Positions 17,501 to 24,678 of a stretch of DNA of 64,000 bases are shown piece after piece (position 1 is the stretch's first letter; each line of letters starts with the position of its first letter). The DNA comes from Saccharothrix luteola (GTDB lineage Bacteria > Actinomycetota > Actinomycetes > Mycobacteriales > Pseudonocardiaceae). Both the position numbers and the translations under genes were made by a program. The notes under the pieces are model-generated. The model was not told the DNA's origin. It did no database searches and saw only the letters and a list, made by a program, of their open reading frames with translations. The stretch is taken from positions 201,029-265,028 of the forward strand of contig NZ_JAJHUO010000012.1 of NCBI RefSeq assembly GCF_020859565.1, given 5' to 3'.

Positions 17501-18843
17501 GGGCGCGGGTCGTCGCCCTGCGGCTCGACCGGCTCCGGCGCGGGCGGCGAGGCCAGCACGACGTGGGCGTTGGCGCCGCCGAAGCCGAAGGAGTTGACGC
17601 CGGCGACGATCCGGTCGTCGCCGGGGATCGGGCGCGGTGCGGTGACCACCGCCAGGCCGAGGCCGGTGAAGTCGATGTCCGGGTTGGGCGGATCGGCGTG
17701 CAGCGACGGCGGGATCAGCCGGTGCCGCAGCACCAGCACGGCCTTGAGCAGGCCGACGATGCCGGAGGCGGGTTCGAGGTGGCCGACGTTGGTCTTGACC
17801 GACCCGATCGGCAGCGGACCGGCGGTGCGGTGGCGTCCCAGCGCCCGGCCGATCGCGGTGCACTCGATCGGGTCACCCACGGGAGTGCCGGTGCCGTGCG
17901 CCTCGAAGTAGGCGATCTCGTCCGGGCGTACGCCGGCCCTGGCGTACACCGCCCGGAGCAACTCTTCCTGGGCATCGGCGTTGGGCAGCGACAGGCCCAT
18001 GGTGCGGCCGTCGCTGTTGCTGCCGTTGGCCAGGACCACGGCGTGGATCCGGTCGCCGTCGGCCCGGGCGTCCGCGAGCCGCTTGAGCACGACCAACCCG
18101 CCGCCCTCGGCGCGCACGAAGCCGTCGGCGTCGGCGGAGAACGCCGAGCAGCGGCCTGTCCTCGACAGCATCGAGGCCTGCGAGAAACCGACGTAGTGGT
18201 AGGGGCTGACCAACGCGTTCACCCCGCCGCACAAGGCCGTGCGGCTGGTGCCGTCCAGCACCGCCCGGCACGCCTGGTCGAACGCCACGAGCGACGAGGA
18301 GCAGGCGGTGTCCACGGCCATGCTCGGTCCGCGCAGGTCGAGGCAGTAGGAGATGCGGTTGGCGGCGATCGAGGACGCGGCGCCGGACATGGTGTAGGCG
18401 CTGATCCGGCGCGCGTCGACCATCTGCAGGGTGCCGTAGGCGTTGTCGGAGATGCCGACGAACACCGCCGTGTCGCTGCCGGCCAGGACCTCGCGCGCGA
18501 TCCCGGCGTCGTCCAGCGCCTCGGCCGCCAGCTCCAGCAGCAACCGGTGCTGCGGGTCGATCTGCCCGGCCTCCTTCGGCGAGATGCCGAAGTGCGCCGC
18601 GTCGAACCCCGCGAGGTCGTCCAGGTACCCGCCCGCCGTGGTGTAGCCCTTGCCCGGTCGCGGCAGGTCCCGGTCGGTGAACCGGCCGAGGTCGAACCGG
18701 TCGGTCGGTGCCTCGCCGACCAGGTCCCGGCCGTCGACCAACGCCTGCCACAGCCCGCCGAGGTCGTCGATCCCGCCGGGCAGCCGACAAGCCGCACCCA
18801 CGATGGCGACGGAGTGGTCCTCGTGATCGTTCGCAGTGTGCAC
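11569..18843 (-). CDS. single-module highly reducing type I PKS (KS-AT-DH-cMT-ER-KR-ACP)
   Basis: A 2424-residue PKS starting at GTG. KS (~10-430): active Cys181 in DTACSSS, then EAHGTGTPVGD and NVGHLEPASG with its two His. AT (~520-830): GHSVGE near residue 611; the substrate motif is YAFH, between malonyl HAFH and methylmalonyl YASH. DH (~870-1140): DHRLAG His near 906 and LLDGALQAG Asp near 1068. cMT (~1280-1500): SAM motif LEVGAGTGG. ER (~1710-2030): HGGAGGVGL. KR (~2060-2260): TGGLGGFG and catalytic YVAGN. ACP: phosphopantetheine Ser in YGMDSL near 2370. All domains look intact. This order is that of fungal highly reducing iterative PKSs. There is no thioesterase or reductase, so release is unexplained. 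It probably makes a C-methylated, largely saturated chain. Confidence 0.9.
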   Translation of the reverse strand: MHTANDHEDHSVAIVGAACRLPGGIDDLGGLWQALVDGRDLVGEAPTDRFDLGRFTDRDLPRPGKGYTTAGGYLDDLAGFDAAHFGISPKEAGQIDPQHRLLLELAAEALDDAGIAREVLAGSDTAVFVGISDNAYGTLQMVDARRISAYTMSGAASSIAANRISYCLDLRGPSMAVDTACSSSLVAFDQACRAVLDGTSRTALCGGVNALVSPYHYVGFSQASMLSRTGRCSAFSADADGFVRAEGGGLVVLKRLADARADGDRIHAVVLANGSNSDGRTMGLSLPNADAQEELLRAVYARAGVRPDEIAYFEAHGTGTPVGDPIECTAIGRALGRHRTAGPLPIGSVKTNVGHLEPASGIVGLLKAVLVLRHRLIPPSLHADPPNPDIDFTGLGLAVVTAPRPIPGDDRIVAGVNSFGFGGANAHVVLASPPAPEPVEPQGDDPRPVLVSASSPEALEQATADLVDHLGRSEDFYDLAYTTCVRRGHHRYRRGVLATGPAEAARLLPDATPVEAVGEGRIGFVYSGNASQWAGMGVDLLSDKDFRVAVEQVDTALTAYLGWSVLDRLTTVTAEELAATGIAQPLLFAVQVGVTEVLRANGIVPAAVLGHSVGEVAAAWAAGALPLDQAAWVIAERSRAQAPTAGGRMAAVPLSADDLRRLHPAAEIAGINTPKDVTVAGPADAVAALVADLEAHDVACADLGLDYAFHTAAMDPVREPLCAALSGLSPAGTTIPLVSTVTGAVIDGAELDADYWWRNVREPVRFADAVTHALADGVDVLVEIGPHPVLRGYLRKLAAARPQTPTAVVPTLHRDADGPAATRTAVSTVLAAGGRVDRDRYFPTPGRVTDLPAYPWQRERHWEGTPEQWLRTSGDGRVHHPMLGERLPSPQPLWQGPVEPVLVPWLVDHRLAGSVVMPAAGFVEMALAAGNRALGHPVEVRHLEISRPLVVPWPDASSAHTQVSVDPRAGTVTITSTDGADPDPRAHVRGRVRRLIGRAPGPQDPEALRAGLSRRVDGADQYAELDGLGLGYGPAFQVLTELLVGDGRVLASYRHDGPADDFVLHPVLLDGALQAGAPLIARKLREDAFLPAAFDALRVWRTPASEGLVHVRERMLTSNEACWDITVLDPDGTVTVEVEGARMRRMGGTGRSGVRRGHTVLRAAPHHDEPAPPSPLPGADELLAAARPRLGELRETSEAGLARAGELHVELAAHWIVEAVRDSLPGAVEFSLGDLVASGLPTKHLRFVELLLPRAEAAGLLRPVAPGRWRFSGTVPDSDKLLRQVLAEVPSAAVEILTALTFNHVVGLVRGEADPLEQLATDENQRLLAQFYDLGGTSRFHNLVVQELLRQVVRQWPADRPLRVLEVGAGTGGLTAAVLPVLPADRTRYTFTDVSSYFTSRAEQRFAGRDWVEFGTFDLDRPPAEQGFAEGAFDVVLAANALHTAKDLTRALTNVAALLAPGGRLVAHESHNPVVLAPVFGLLDGFWHAEDRALRPDTVLLDRDRWPDLLRRTGFTDVVQTGAETTRLRRDFSVLMATAPHVDRDRPALPPGDPDLRWTLLPETDAETPLAERTARLLRSAGCPEPRVVPAAEWTPDGTDPVLILGEPGTPLLDRTTRCAALLRSIAERPGTGAVWLVTRPCGALPTEVEAPGDAAVWGVARVVANECPDLVVRRISLARTGDSAERLARELLAPGAEDEFALTPHGRFAPREVDLPATVPDPAAYQLEVRSPGLSYELGWRAVERPEPGPDQVRVAVRAAALNYRDVMQATGFLPAESYEFTGLHSPGLECAGVVTAVGEAVTRFAVGDRVAGLAPGSLASEVLAPARSLMPVPGSMTDTEAATMPVVFGTVVYGLGRLARLEAGETVLVHGGAGGVGLAALQFARACGATVIATAGSPAKRVLLRTLGVEHVLDSRSLDFADEVRRITGGRGVDVVLNSLAGPAIVRSLELLRPGGRFVELGKRDMYEDNDLPLRPFVNNLAFFGVDLSALSTDPVVAERLLAEAMDEHAYRPLPHTVFPAGRIGEAFRQLQHSWHVGKVVVSFDPGAEPVTVTGAPAAPALDPGGTYLVTGGLGGFGAATARWLAGRGARHLALVGRRGADSPEAPALLAELEARGVHATAHRADAADPEAMRRIVTELDPPLRGVVHAAMHLDDAPLTELDDERFRAVLSPKLGGAVVLDELTRDLDLDLFALYSSGAALVGNHQQAPYVAGNLFLEALARRRRALGLPGTAIAWGAIGETGYVARNNIEATMSAIGMDPITPADAFDALGELLAADHAVAWVGRFNWSKFSALVPALRTPRFGALARPSEVAGGERKEELIRQLGRMEPEEAVATISEQVTSLLGEVLRMDPTAIDHHRRIDHYGMDSLMAAELLVSARRRFDVDIPPLELARSGGTVADITELIHLRLGLRRPERISS

Positions 18844-19421
18844 GCCTCACCCTTCGCCGCCGCCGGCCCGGTCCGCCACCAGCCTTGCCGGCCGCTACAC
18901 CGCCCCGCCAACGCAGACCGCCAGGTTCACCCGGACCGGTGTTCGCCGCGGACGAGGTTTCCGGCCACCGCGCCGTCCACAGCGGACTGGCGGGCCGAGC
19001 GTGTCGCGCCGGGGTCCGCCCAACCCGACCGGGCGACCACCCGTGGTGTGACCGCGGTCCGGCCGTCTTCTCGTGCGCACACGCGGTCACGCCACCTGAA
19101 ACGCGCGCGGTCCACCAGGTTCGAGCGGCGACGTCCGCTGCACGCGCGGTCGTTCCCCCTTCCGGGGACTGCTCGACCCGGCGTCACGGTGACGGACCGC
19201 TCGGCCGACTACCCGTGGCGCACCAAGCCGCACGAGCCGACCACGTCCAGGTGACGGAGAACCGCCGTGGCGTAACGGCGCCGATCACGAGGCGTGCGGC
19301 CGGGGGATCGGCGCGGGCAACCCGCCCGAGTGGTTCGACGTGGGATACCGGATCGGCCGTGCTGCACTGGACCGGGCGAACCGTTCGGGCGCACCACGAT
19401 CCCGATCCTGGAAGTGATCTC
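18844..19421. promoter_or_regulatory. divergent intergenic region between HR-PKS and peptide operon
   Basis: This 578-bp stretch separates the minus-strand PKS (start 18843) from the plus-strand peptide operon (start 19422). It must hold both promoters. I found no convincing coding frame and no clear -10/-35 pair. A GGAAG ribosome site lies 7 bases before the ATG at 19422. Confidence 0.5.
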
Positions 19422-19601
19422 ATGACTGTCCCCGAGCCTGTGCAGAACCTCGACGACCTCCTGGGCGGGATGATCGGTGTGGTGCCGGCGGTGGGTCCGG
19501 AAGAGCTGACGCAGGGGCACGGGCTGACCGAGCTCGGCGCGTTCGGCGACGAGTGGGGTGACGAGTGGGACCGCGGCGGCCGGTGGGAGGCCGTCGGTTG
19601 A
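19422..19601 (+). CDS. short precursor-like peptide 1 (Trp/acidic C-terminus)
   Basis: The peptide has 59 residues. The N-terminal half is leader-like (acidic, with DDLLGGMIGVV). The last 20 residues are rich in Asp, Glu, Gly and Trp, with Trp at 45, 49 and 55 in WGDEW and RWEAVG. It has no Cys and no Ser, and Thr only at 2, 30 and 36, so a normal lanthionine or azole core is excluded. It heads an operon with two SpaB_C-type proteins, which is the main reason to see it as a RiPP precursor or carrier. The stop overlaps the next start (TTGA). Confidence 0.65.
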   Translation: MTVPEPVQNLDDLLGGMIGVVPAVGPEELTQGHGLTELGAFGDEWGDEWDRGGRWEAVG

Positions 19602-19801
19602 CCCCGGCGCTGGAGGAACCGGTGCCGCACGCCGGGTTCATCGACCGCACGCCAGGACCGTCGGCGGGCGGGTCCGGGGCGGGCGGTGTGTCCGGCGGCG
19701 GGATGGCCCGCCCGCTGCCTGTCGAGGTCGAGTTCGTCCCCGCCACGTCCGTCGCCCCCGGCCAGGTCTTCGAGCCCTCCGTGACGGACCGGCATGGCTG
19801 A
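19598..19801 (+). CDS. short precursor-like peptide 2 (Gly/Ser-rich)
   Basis: The peptide has 67 residues from a TTG that overlaps the upstream stop, with GGGAGG at good spacing; a GTG at 19622 with its own GGAGG is an alternative. The middle (residues 17-36) is a Gly/Ser/Pro-rich stretch with Ser at 22, 26 and 32. The rest is Pro/Val/Glu-rich. No homologous family is recognised. It could be a second substrate peptide with a serine-containing core, or a small partner protein. Its end overlaps the next gene by 8 bases. Confidence 0.55.
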   Translation: MTPALEEPVPHAGFIDRTPGPSAGGSGAGGVSGGGMARPLPVEVEFVPATSVAPGQVFEPSVTDRHG

Positions 19802-20771
19802 ACCGGTTCGCGACTGGGTCGGCGCGCACGTCTTCCACCGCGGCGACCAGGACCTCCTGGTCTCCCGGGCGATGGCCCCGCTGTGCGAGGAGCTGACCCG
19901 GACGGGGCAGGTCGGCGGCTGGTTCTTCCTCCGCTACTGGGAGGGCGGACCGCACGTGCGCCTGCGCCTGCTCGCCAGGGCTCCGGCGGCCGGGATCAGG
20001 GCGGCGGTGGTGCGGTCGTGCGCACGGCACCTGGCCGACCACCCCTCGCCGCCCGACCGCTGGTCCCAGGGCGACTACGAGGCCGTCGCCCGCCGCCGCG
20101 CCGAGGGCGAGCGCCTGGCCAAGTGGGACCGGCGGCTGCGAGAGGTCGACACGGTGGAGTTCATCGCCTACGAGCCGGAACACCACGCGTACGGCGACGG
20201 CCGGGCGTTGCGCGCCGTCGAACGGCACTTCGCCGACTCCAGCCGCATCGCCGTCCACCTCCTGGCCGCACCTCGCGAACGGCGGGCGGCCGCGGCGCTG
20301 GCCATGCTCACGCTCACCCTCGCGGTGTGCGAACCCGACCTGCGACGGGCCGTCGCCCGCTTCGCCGCGGTGCGGACCCGGCTGCCGTCGCCGGGCCTCC
20401 CGGACCGCCGTGACGACCTGCGCGACCAGACCCGGCGGCTGTGGGCGCACGCGTCGGCCGACCCCGCCGACCTCGCCCACACCGACGTCCTCGCGGCGTG
20501 GTGGCTGTCGATCCGGGTCCTGCACGCGACCCTGACCGGGTTGCGGGCGCGCGGCGACTTCGCCCCCGTGGACGCGCTGTCGCCGTTCGCCGGACTGGCG
20601 CGGGCGCTGCGACCGGACGACCCGGTGGTCCCGTACGTCGTCCTGCGCTGCGCGCACCTGCTGTGCAACCGCCTCGGCCTCTCGACGGCCACGGAGGCGC
20701 GGCTGGCCTCCCTCGCCGCCCGAACGCTGTCCGAACTCCCCGATCACCAGGACGAGGTGGCACCGCTGTGA
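19794..20771 (+). CDS. stand-alone SpaB_C / thiopeptide-type biosynthesis protein A
   Basis: The protein has 325 residues. GGWFFLRYWEGGPHVRLRLL is the hallmark of the LanB C-terminal elimination domain (SpaB_C, thiopep_ocin), and a CAHLLCNRLGL-type C-terminal segment is also typical. In class I lanthipeptide and thiopeptide systems such domains remove glutamate from glutamylated Ser/Thr or catalyse pyridine-forming cyclisation. Here it is separate from any tRNA-dependent glutamylation domain, and none is present in the window. It overlaps both neighbours, so it is made with the two small peptides. Confidence 0.85.
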   Translation: MAEPVRDWVGAHVFHRGDQDLLVSRAMAPLCEELTRTGQVGGWFFLRYWEGGPHVRLRLLARAPAAGIRAAVVRSCARHLADHPSPPDRWSQGDYEAVARRRAEGERLAKWDRRLREVDTVEFIAYEPEHHAYGDGRALRAVERHFADSSRIAVHLLAAPRERRAAAALAMLTLTLAVCEPDLRRAVARFAAVRTRLPSPGLPDRRDDLRDQTRRLWAHASADPADLAHTDVLAAWWLSIRVLHATLTGLRARGDFAPVDALSPFAGLARALRPDDPVVPYVVLRCAHLLCNRLGLSTATEARLASLAARTLSELPDHQDEVAPL

Positions 20772-21868
20772 CCGTCGAGACCGAACGCGCCGACCTGGAC
20801 ACCCGCACCACCTGGCACAGCCTGCACGTCTACTACTACGACCCGGACAAGGACCGGCTCATCCTCGACGCGGTCCGCCCCGTCTTCCAGCACCTGCGCT
20901 CGCGCGTGGACGGCCTCTACCTCACCCGGCACTGGCGGCAGGGCCCGCACCTGCGCCTGTTCGCCAAGACCGACCCCGACACGTGGGCGCGCGTGGTCCG
21001 GCCGCGCATCGAGAGCGTGGTCGGCGAGTACCTGGCCGCCCACCCGTCCACGACCGAGCCCGACCTGGCGCACGACCTGGCCCAGCACCGGCTCCTGGCC
21101 CGGCGCGAGCAGGAGCGCGGGCCGCTCGTGCCGTGGTTCCCGGACAACTCCATCCACGAGCAGCCCTACGACGCCAGGCCGCACGTGATCCGCAGCGCGG
21201 AGACCGGCGAGCTGATGGCCTCGTTCGCCTCCGAGACCACGAACCTGCTGTTCCGGATGCTCGACCGGGTCCGCGCGGGCGCCGACGCCAAGGAGCTGAT
21301 CGCACTGGAGCTGATGCTGGCCACCACGGTGACCGCGTGCCCGCCCGTCACGGCGGGCTTCGCGTCCTACCGCTCCCACGCCGAGGGGTTCCTGAGCTCG
21401 TGCGTCGACCCGGACGCGGTCCGCGCGGCGTTCGACGACCACTACGACGCGCACCGCGAGACCCTGGTCGCCAGGACGCGGGCCGTGCTCGCCACGCTGG
21501 ACGGCGGTGCGAACCCGACGCCGTACGCCCGCCGGTGGGCCGTCCGGTGCCACGACTACGGCCGACGCGTCGAGCCGCTGATCGAGCGGGACCTGGTCTT
21601 CCCGCCGATGCCGACCGAAGCGCCGACCGAACCGCCGCTCGCCGGCAACCGCACCTACCGCGAGGCCGTGTTCCGCAGCCCGGACTTCCTCCGCCACCGG
21701 TTCCTGCTCAACTGCACCTACCTCCAGATCAGCCGGCTCGGCCTGACCCCGTTCCAGCGCTTCCGCACCTGCCACGCGGCGGCGAACGCGGTGGAGGAGA
21801 TCTACGGCATCGCCGCCGTGGACACCATCCGGACCCACGTGGAGTTCCACCCGAACCCGGCACCCTGA
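20768..21868 (+). CDS. stand-alone SpaB_C / thiopeptide-type biosynthesis protein B
   Basis: The protein has 366 residues and starts at a GTG that overlaps the preceding stop by 4 bases. GLYLTRHWRQGPHLRLF is the SpaB_C signature, and the C-terminus has LNCTYLQISRLGLTPFQRF where LanB proteins have an HxxCNR-like segment. It is about 40 residues longer than protein A and only distantly similar, so the pair is not a recent duplication and may act as a heterodimer or in two steps. The size is near that of thiopeptide pyridine synthases (TbtD-like), but no dehydratase to make its substrate is present. Last gene of the operon. Confidence 0.85.
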   Translation: MTVETERADLDTRTTWHSLHVYYYDPDKDRLILDAVRPVFQHLRSRVDGLYLTRHWRQGPHLRLFAKTDPDTWARVVRPRIESVVGEYLAAHPSTTEPDLAHDLAQHRLLARREQERGPLVPWFPDNSIHEQPYDARPHVIRSAETGELMASFASETTNLLFRMLDRVRAGADAKELIALELMLATTVTACPPVTAGFASYRSHAEGFLSSCVDPDAVRAAFDDHYDAHRETLVARTRAVLATLDGGANPTPYARRWAVRCHDYGRRVEPLIERDLVFPPMPTEAPTEPPLAGNRTYREAVFRSPDFLRHRFLLNCTYLQISRLGLTPFQRFRTCHAAANAVEEIYGIAAVDTIRTHVEFHPNPAP

Positions 21869-22107
21869 CCCATCCGGCCGCAGGCCCCCCGTTCGCCGCG
21901 CCGCGTGCCCCCGTCCGGCAGGCGAAGAGTGCTCGTGTTCACAGGATCGACGTGGTCGCGGGCGTGCCACCGCCGCTATCCCGCTGGATATTGGAATGGG
22001 ATGGTTCTACCGTGGGTTACAGGTTTTCTGACCGAGCGTGACCGGTTTCGGTGGGTGGGCCGTCAGGGTGAGGGCGGCGCTGTGGGGACGTTCACGAGGG
22101 GTCCGGG

Positions 22108-23379
22108 ATGGTGCATTCGGCAGATCGGTCGAGGTCTGGGCAGAGCAGGGACGCTCCGCTGTTCGAAGCGTTCCTGCCGTTGGGGCGAAGAGAGGTCGTG
22201 CCCGTCGAGCACGTCGACGAGGCCACGGGGGCGCCGTGCGCGGCCGACCGCGCGCTGCGCCTGCTGGTGGTCGGGCGGGACTGGGTCGGCGCGATCCGGT
22301 GCGCCGAAGAGGCGTTGGAGGACGCGGCCTGTCGGAGCCGCGAGGTCTGCGTCGCACGGGCGCTGTCGACGTTGATCTACGGCGGTGAGCTGGTCACCGC
22401 CGACGCGCACAGCCTGCTCAACGCCGACCGGCCGGAGGTCTCCGGCGTGGTGGCGTTGCTCCAGGCGCGCATCGCCCGGCTGTTCGGCGACGTGGAGCGC
22501 GCGCACGCGCTGCTCGCCCGGCTGATGTCGGCCGACACGCAGCTCGAGACCCGCCTGGTCGCCGTCGGCTGGGCGGTGGAGCTGCTGGCCGAGTGCGGCG
22601 ACGCGGCCGGCGCCCGCGCGCTCGCCCGGGAGCACCGGCTGGACGAGGCGCTGGAGGCGGGCGTCGCGTGCCGCCCGGTGCTGCTCGCCGCACGGGGCGC
22701 GATGGCGATGGCGGACGGGCGGCCCGGTCTGGCGGTGGCCCAGTACCTGGGCTGCGGGCGGGAGTTGATCGCGCGCGGCGTGGCAAACCCGGCGGTGACG
22801 CCGTGGCGCAGCGAGGCGGCGCTGGCGGCGTTCTCGGCCGGGCGGGACCAGCTCGCCGTCGCCCTGGCGCGGCAGGAGTACGAGGCCGCCGTCCTGTGGG
22901 GCGAGTCCCGCACGGTCGGGCGCGCGTTGTGCGCCTTGGCGGTCGTGGACGCCGACGGCCAGGAGGTCGAGCGCCTCAGCGAGGCCGGGCAGCTGCTGGA
23001 GCTGGCGCAGGCGTGGCCCGAGCTGGCGCGGTCGCACTACGAGCTCGGCATCCGGCTGGCCGCGCGGGGCGACGTGGTGGGCGCCCGGCAACGGCTGCAG
23101 TGCGCGCACCGGCTGGCCCGGCAGACCGGCAACCCGCAACGGGCGCAGCTGGCCGAGCGCGCGCTGGCCGCGGTCGCCGCGCCACCGCGCAGGCCCGCGT
23201 TGACCCGGCAGCAGGCCCGCATCGCCGAACTGGTGGTCGCAGGATACTCGAACAAAGAGATCGCGACGAAACTGTTCCTGGCGCTGCGCACGGTCGAGTT
23301 CCACCTTTCCAACACCTACGAAAAACTCGGTGTGACCGGCCGCGACGAGCTGCGCGCGGCGCTGCAGCACCACGCGTGA
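22108..23379 (+). CDS. LuxR-family regulator, TPR-type, left cluster boundary
   Basis: The protein has 423 residues. The C-terminal LuxR helix-turn-helix (about 355-423) has LTRQQARIAELVVAGYSNKEIA and TVEFHL. The preceding ~300 residues are helical repeats resembling the C-terminal half of large LAL regulators. The N-terminal P-loop ATPase of full LAL proteins is absent. It is paralogous to the regulator at 43329-44792: both share a segment of the form CGR-D/E-L...N-PAV-x-PWRS. The pair bracket the angucycline genes and are the best candidates for pathway activators. A hairpin follows the stop. Confidence 0.85.
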   Translation: MVHSADRSRSGQSRDAPLFEAFLPLGRREVVPVEHVDEATGAPCAADRALRLLVVGRDWVGAIRCAEEALEDAACRSREVCVARALSTLIYGGELVTADAHSLLNADRPEVSGVVALLQARIARLFGDVERAHALLARLMSADTQLETRLVAVGWAVELLAECGDAAGARALAREHRLDEALEAGVACRPVLLAARGAMAMADGRPGLAVAQYLGCGRELIARGVANPAVTPWRSEAALAAFSAGRDQLAVALARQEYEAAVLWGESRTVGRALCALAVVDADGQEVERLSEAGQLLELAQAWPELARSHYELGIRLAARGDVVGARQRLQCAHRLARQTGNPQRAQLAERALAAVAAPPRRPALTRQQARIAELVVAGYSNKEIATKLFLALRTVEFHLSNTYEKLGVTGRDELRAALQHHA

Positions 23380-23391
23380 GGTGCTGCCCCG

Positions 23392-23426
23392 ACCGCACCG
23401 CGGCCCATTAGGCGCCGTGGTGCGGT
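23392..23426 (+). terminator. hairpin after LuxR gene
   Basis: Arms 23392-23403 and 23415-23426 (12 bp, one G-U pair) enclose an 11-base loop, starting 13 bases after the stop. Confidence 0.5.
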
Positions 23427-23622
23427 GACGTGGGTCACAAATTGTCGGTCGCGAGTTTGCGGGTCGACCGTAGTATCCGGGTGCGGCCCTTGTCGGCGTC
23501 GAAGCGGCCGTGCCAGCATCGATCCCGTGTGAATGAGTGCGTCCCGCACCGACAATTCCGGTAAGTCGTGGATCGGGACCGTCGCCACTCATCGCGAATG
23601 GGACGAAGGGTAAACGCGAGCC
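23427..23622 (+). promoter_or_regulatory. likely promoter region of the angucycline operon
   Basis: TAGTAT at 23471-23476 is a good actinobacterial -10 hexamer. A nine-base element, ATTGTCGGT at 23441-23449, recurs inverted as ACCGACAAT at 23548-23556, flanking that hexamer. This could be a paired binding site for the LuxR or MarR regulators next to it. No -35 at ideal spacing was found. Confidence 0.35.
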
Positions 23623-24117
23623 ATGGCCGAAGAAGCCGATCTGGCGGCGCAGGTGAAAGCGCTCGTCGCGCGCGTCGACGAGTTGGAGCAGGCACGCGCG
23701 CTGCACGAGTTGCGCCACCGCCTGCCCCGGTTGATCAACGACGACGCGTGGGGGAGCGTCGGCGAGCTGTTCACCGAGGACGCGCACCTCGACTACGGCG
23801 AGGTCGGCCGGGCCGACGGCCGCGCCGCCATCGCGGAGTACTTCGCGGGCCTGCCCGCGCGGATCGACGCGGACAACCCGGTCGCGTCCGGGGTGCTGGT
23901 CAAGCAGTTCGTGCACGGGCACGACGTGGAGATCCACGGCGACCGGGCGACCGGCGTGTGCTTCTTCGAGGAGAAGGTCGTCTTCGACCGGGAGACGTAC
24001 CTGGTGGCGGGCAAGTTCACCGACTCGTACGCCCTGGTGGACGGCCGCTGGCTGTTCGACCGGATCACCCTCACGCCGTACTGGGTGATCCCGCACGACC
24101 GCGGCCACGGCCGCTGA
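23623..24117 (+). CDS. SnoaL/NTF2-like protein
   Basis: The protein has 164 residues. An N-terminal helix with a heptad look (QVKALVARVDELEQARAL) is followed by an alpha+beta-barrel pattern of the NTF2/SnoaL_4 family: LPRLINDDAWGSVGELFTEDAHLDYG, and later DGRWLFDRITLTPYW. Related proteins include polyketide cyclases and hydroxylases, but many members bind ligands without catalysis. It is the first gene of the plus-strand biosynthetic run. The role is uncertain. Confidence 0.75.
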   Translation: MAEEADLAAQVKALVARVDELEQARALHELRHRLPRLINDDAWGSVGELFTEDAHLDYGEVGRADGRAAIAEYFAGLPARIDADNPVASGVLVKQFVHGHDVEIHGDRATGVCFFEEKVVFDRETYLVAGKFTDSYALVDGRWLFDRITLTPYWVIPHDRGHGR

Positions 24118-24150
24118 CCGCTGATCGCATCAGCCCGAGGGGGAGGGTCC

Positions 24151-24585
24151 GTGCTCCAGCAGAACACCACCAAGCGCATCGGCTACTGGCTGCTCCTGCT
24201 GCACCAGGCGTTCGACGCCGCGACCACGACCGCGTTGCGGGACGTGGGTATCGACCGGCGGCAGTGGCAGGTGCTGCACGCCATCAACATCGGTGTCGCC
24301 ACCGTGCCGGAGATCGACGAGGCGTTCGCGCCGTTCCTCGTCGCGGACCGCGAACGGTCCTACCGGCCGGTCGTCGAGGATTTCGCCGCCCGCGGCTGGG
24401 CCGAGTTGGACGGTGACGCGATCACCCCGACCGAGGCGGGCGTCGCGGCGCACGCGAGGGCCGAGGTGCTGGTCAACGCGCACGCCGACAAGCAGTTGCG
24501 CGGCATCACGCAGGAGGAGTTCCTCGCGGCCAACGACGTGCTGCGGCGGATCGCCGAGAACATGCGGGACAACGGCTCGCTCTGA
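24151..24585 (+). CDS. MarR-family transcriptional regulator
   Basis: The protein has 144 residues with the winged-helix layout of MarR proteins: an N-terminal dimer helix (GYWLLLLHQAFDAATTTAL), GIDRRQWQVLHAINIG as the DNA-binding helices, then a wing and a C-terminal dimer helix. The LVADRERSYRPVVEDFAARGW segment corresponds to the recognition helix and wing start. It lies between the SnoaL-like gene and the carboxylase gene and may sense an intermediate and control export or pathway genes. Confidence 0.8.
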   Translation: MLQQNTTKRIGYWLLLLHQAFDAATTTALRDVGIDRRQWQVLHAINIGVATVPEIDEAFAPFLVADRERSYRPVVEDFAARGWAELDGDAITPTEAGVAAHARAEVLVNAHADKQLRGITQEEFLAANDVLRRIAENMRDNGSL

Positions 24586-24678
24586 CCGTTCGGGTCGATT
24601 CACCCCGGAATTCTTTTCGGGGTGATGAAACCTGCCCGGTGCACGGTCGTGGTTCGAAACGGGGATGGGGGTCCTACC

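Noticed and set aside
18844..19421. Small Pro/Thr-rich frames in the divergent region
   Set aside because: No ribosome sites and overlapping frames of similar composition; treated as promoter DNA.
19598..19801. N-terminal extension of SpaB_C protein A
   Set aside because: It is in a different frame, with its own coupled start and stop, so it is listed as a separate small peptide.
19794..21868. A complete class I LanB dehydratase split in two
   Set aside because: Both proteins carry the elimination-type (SpaB_C) signature; neither matches the ~800-residue glutamylation part.
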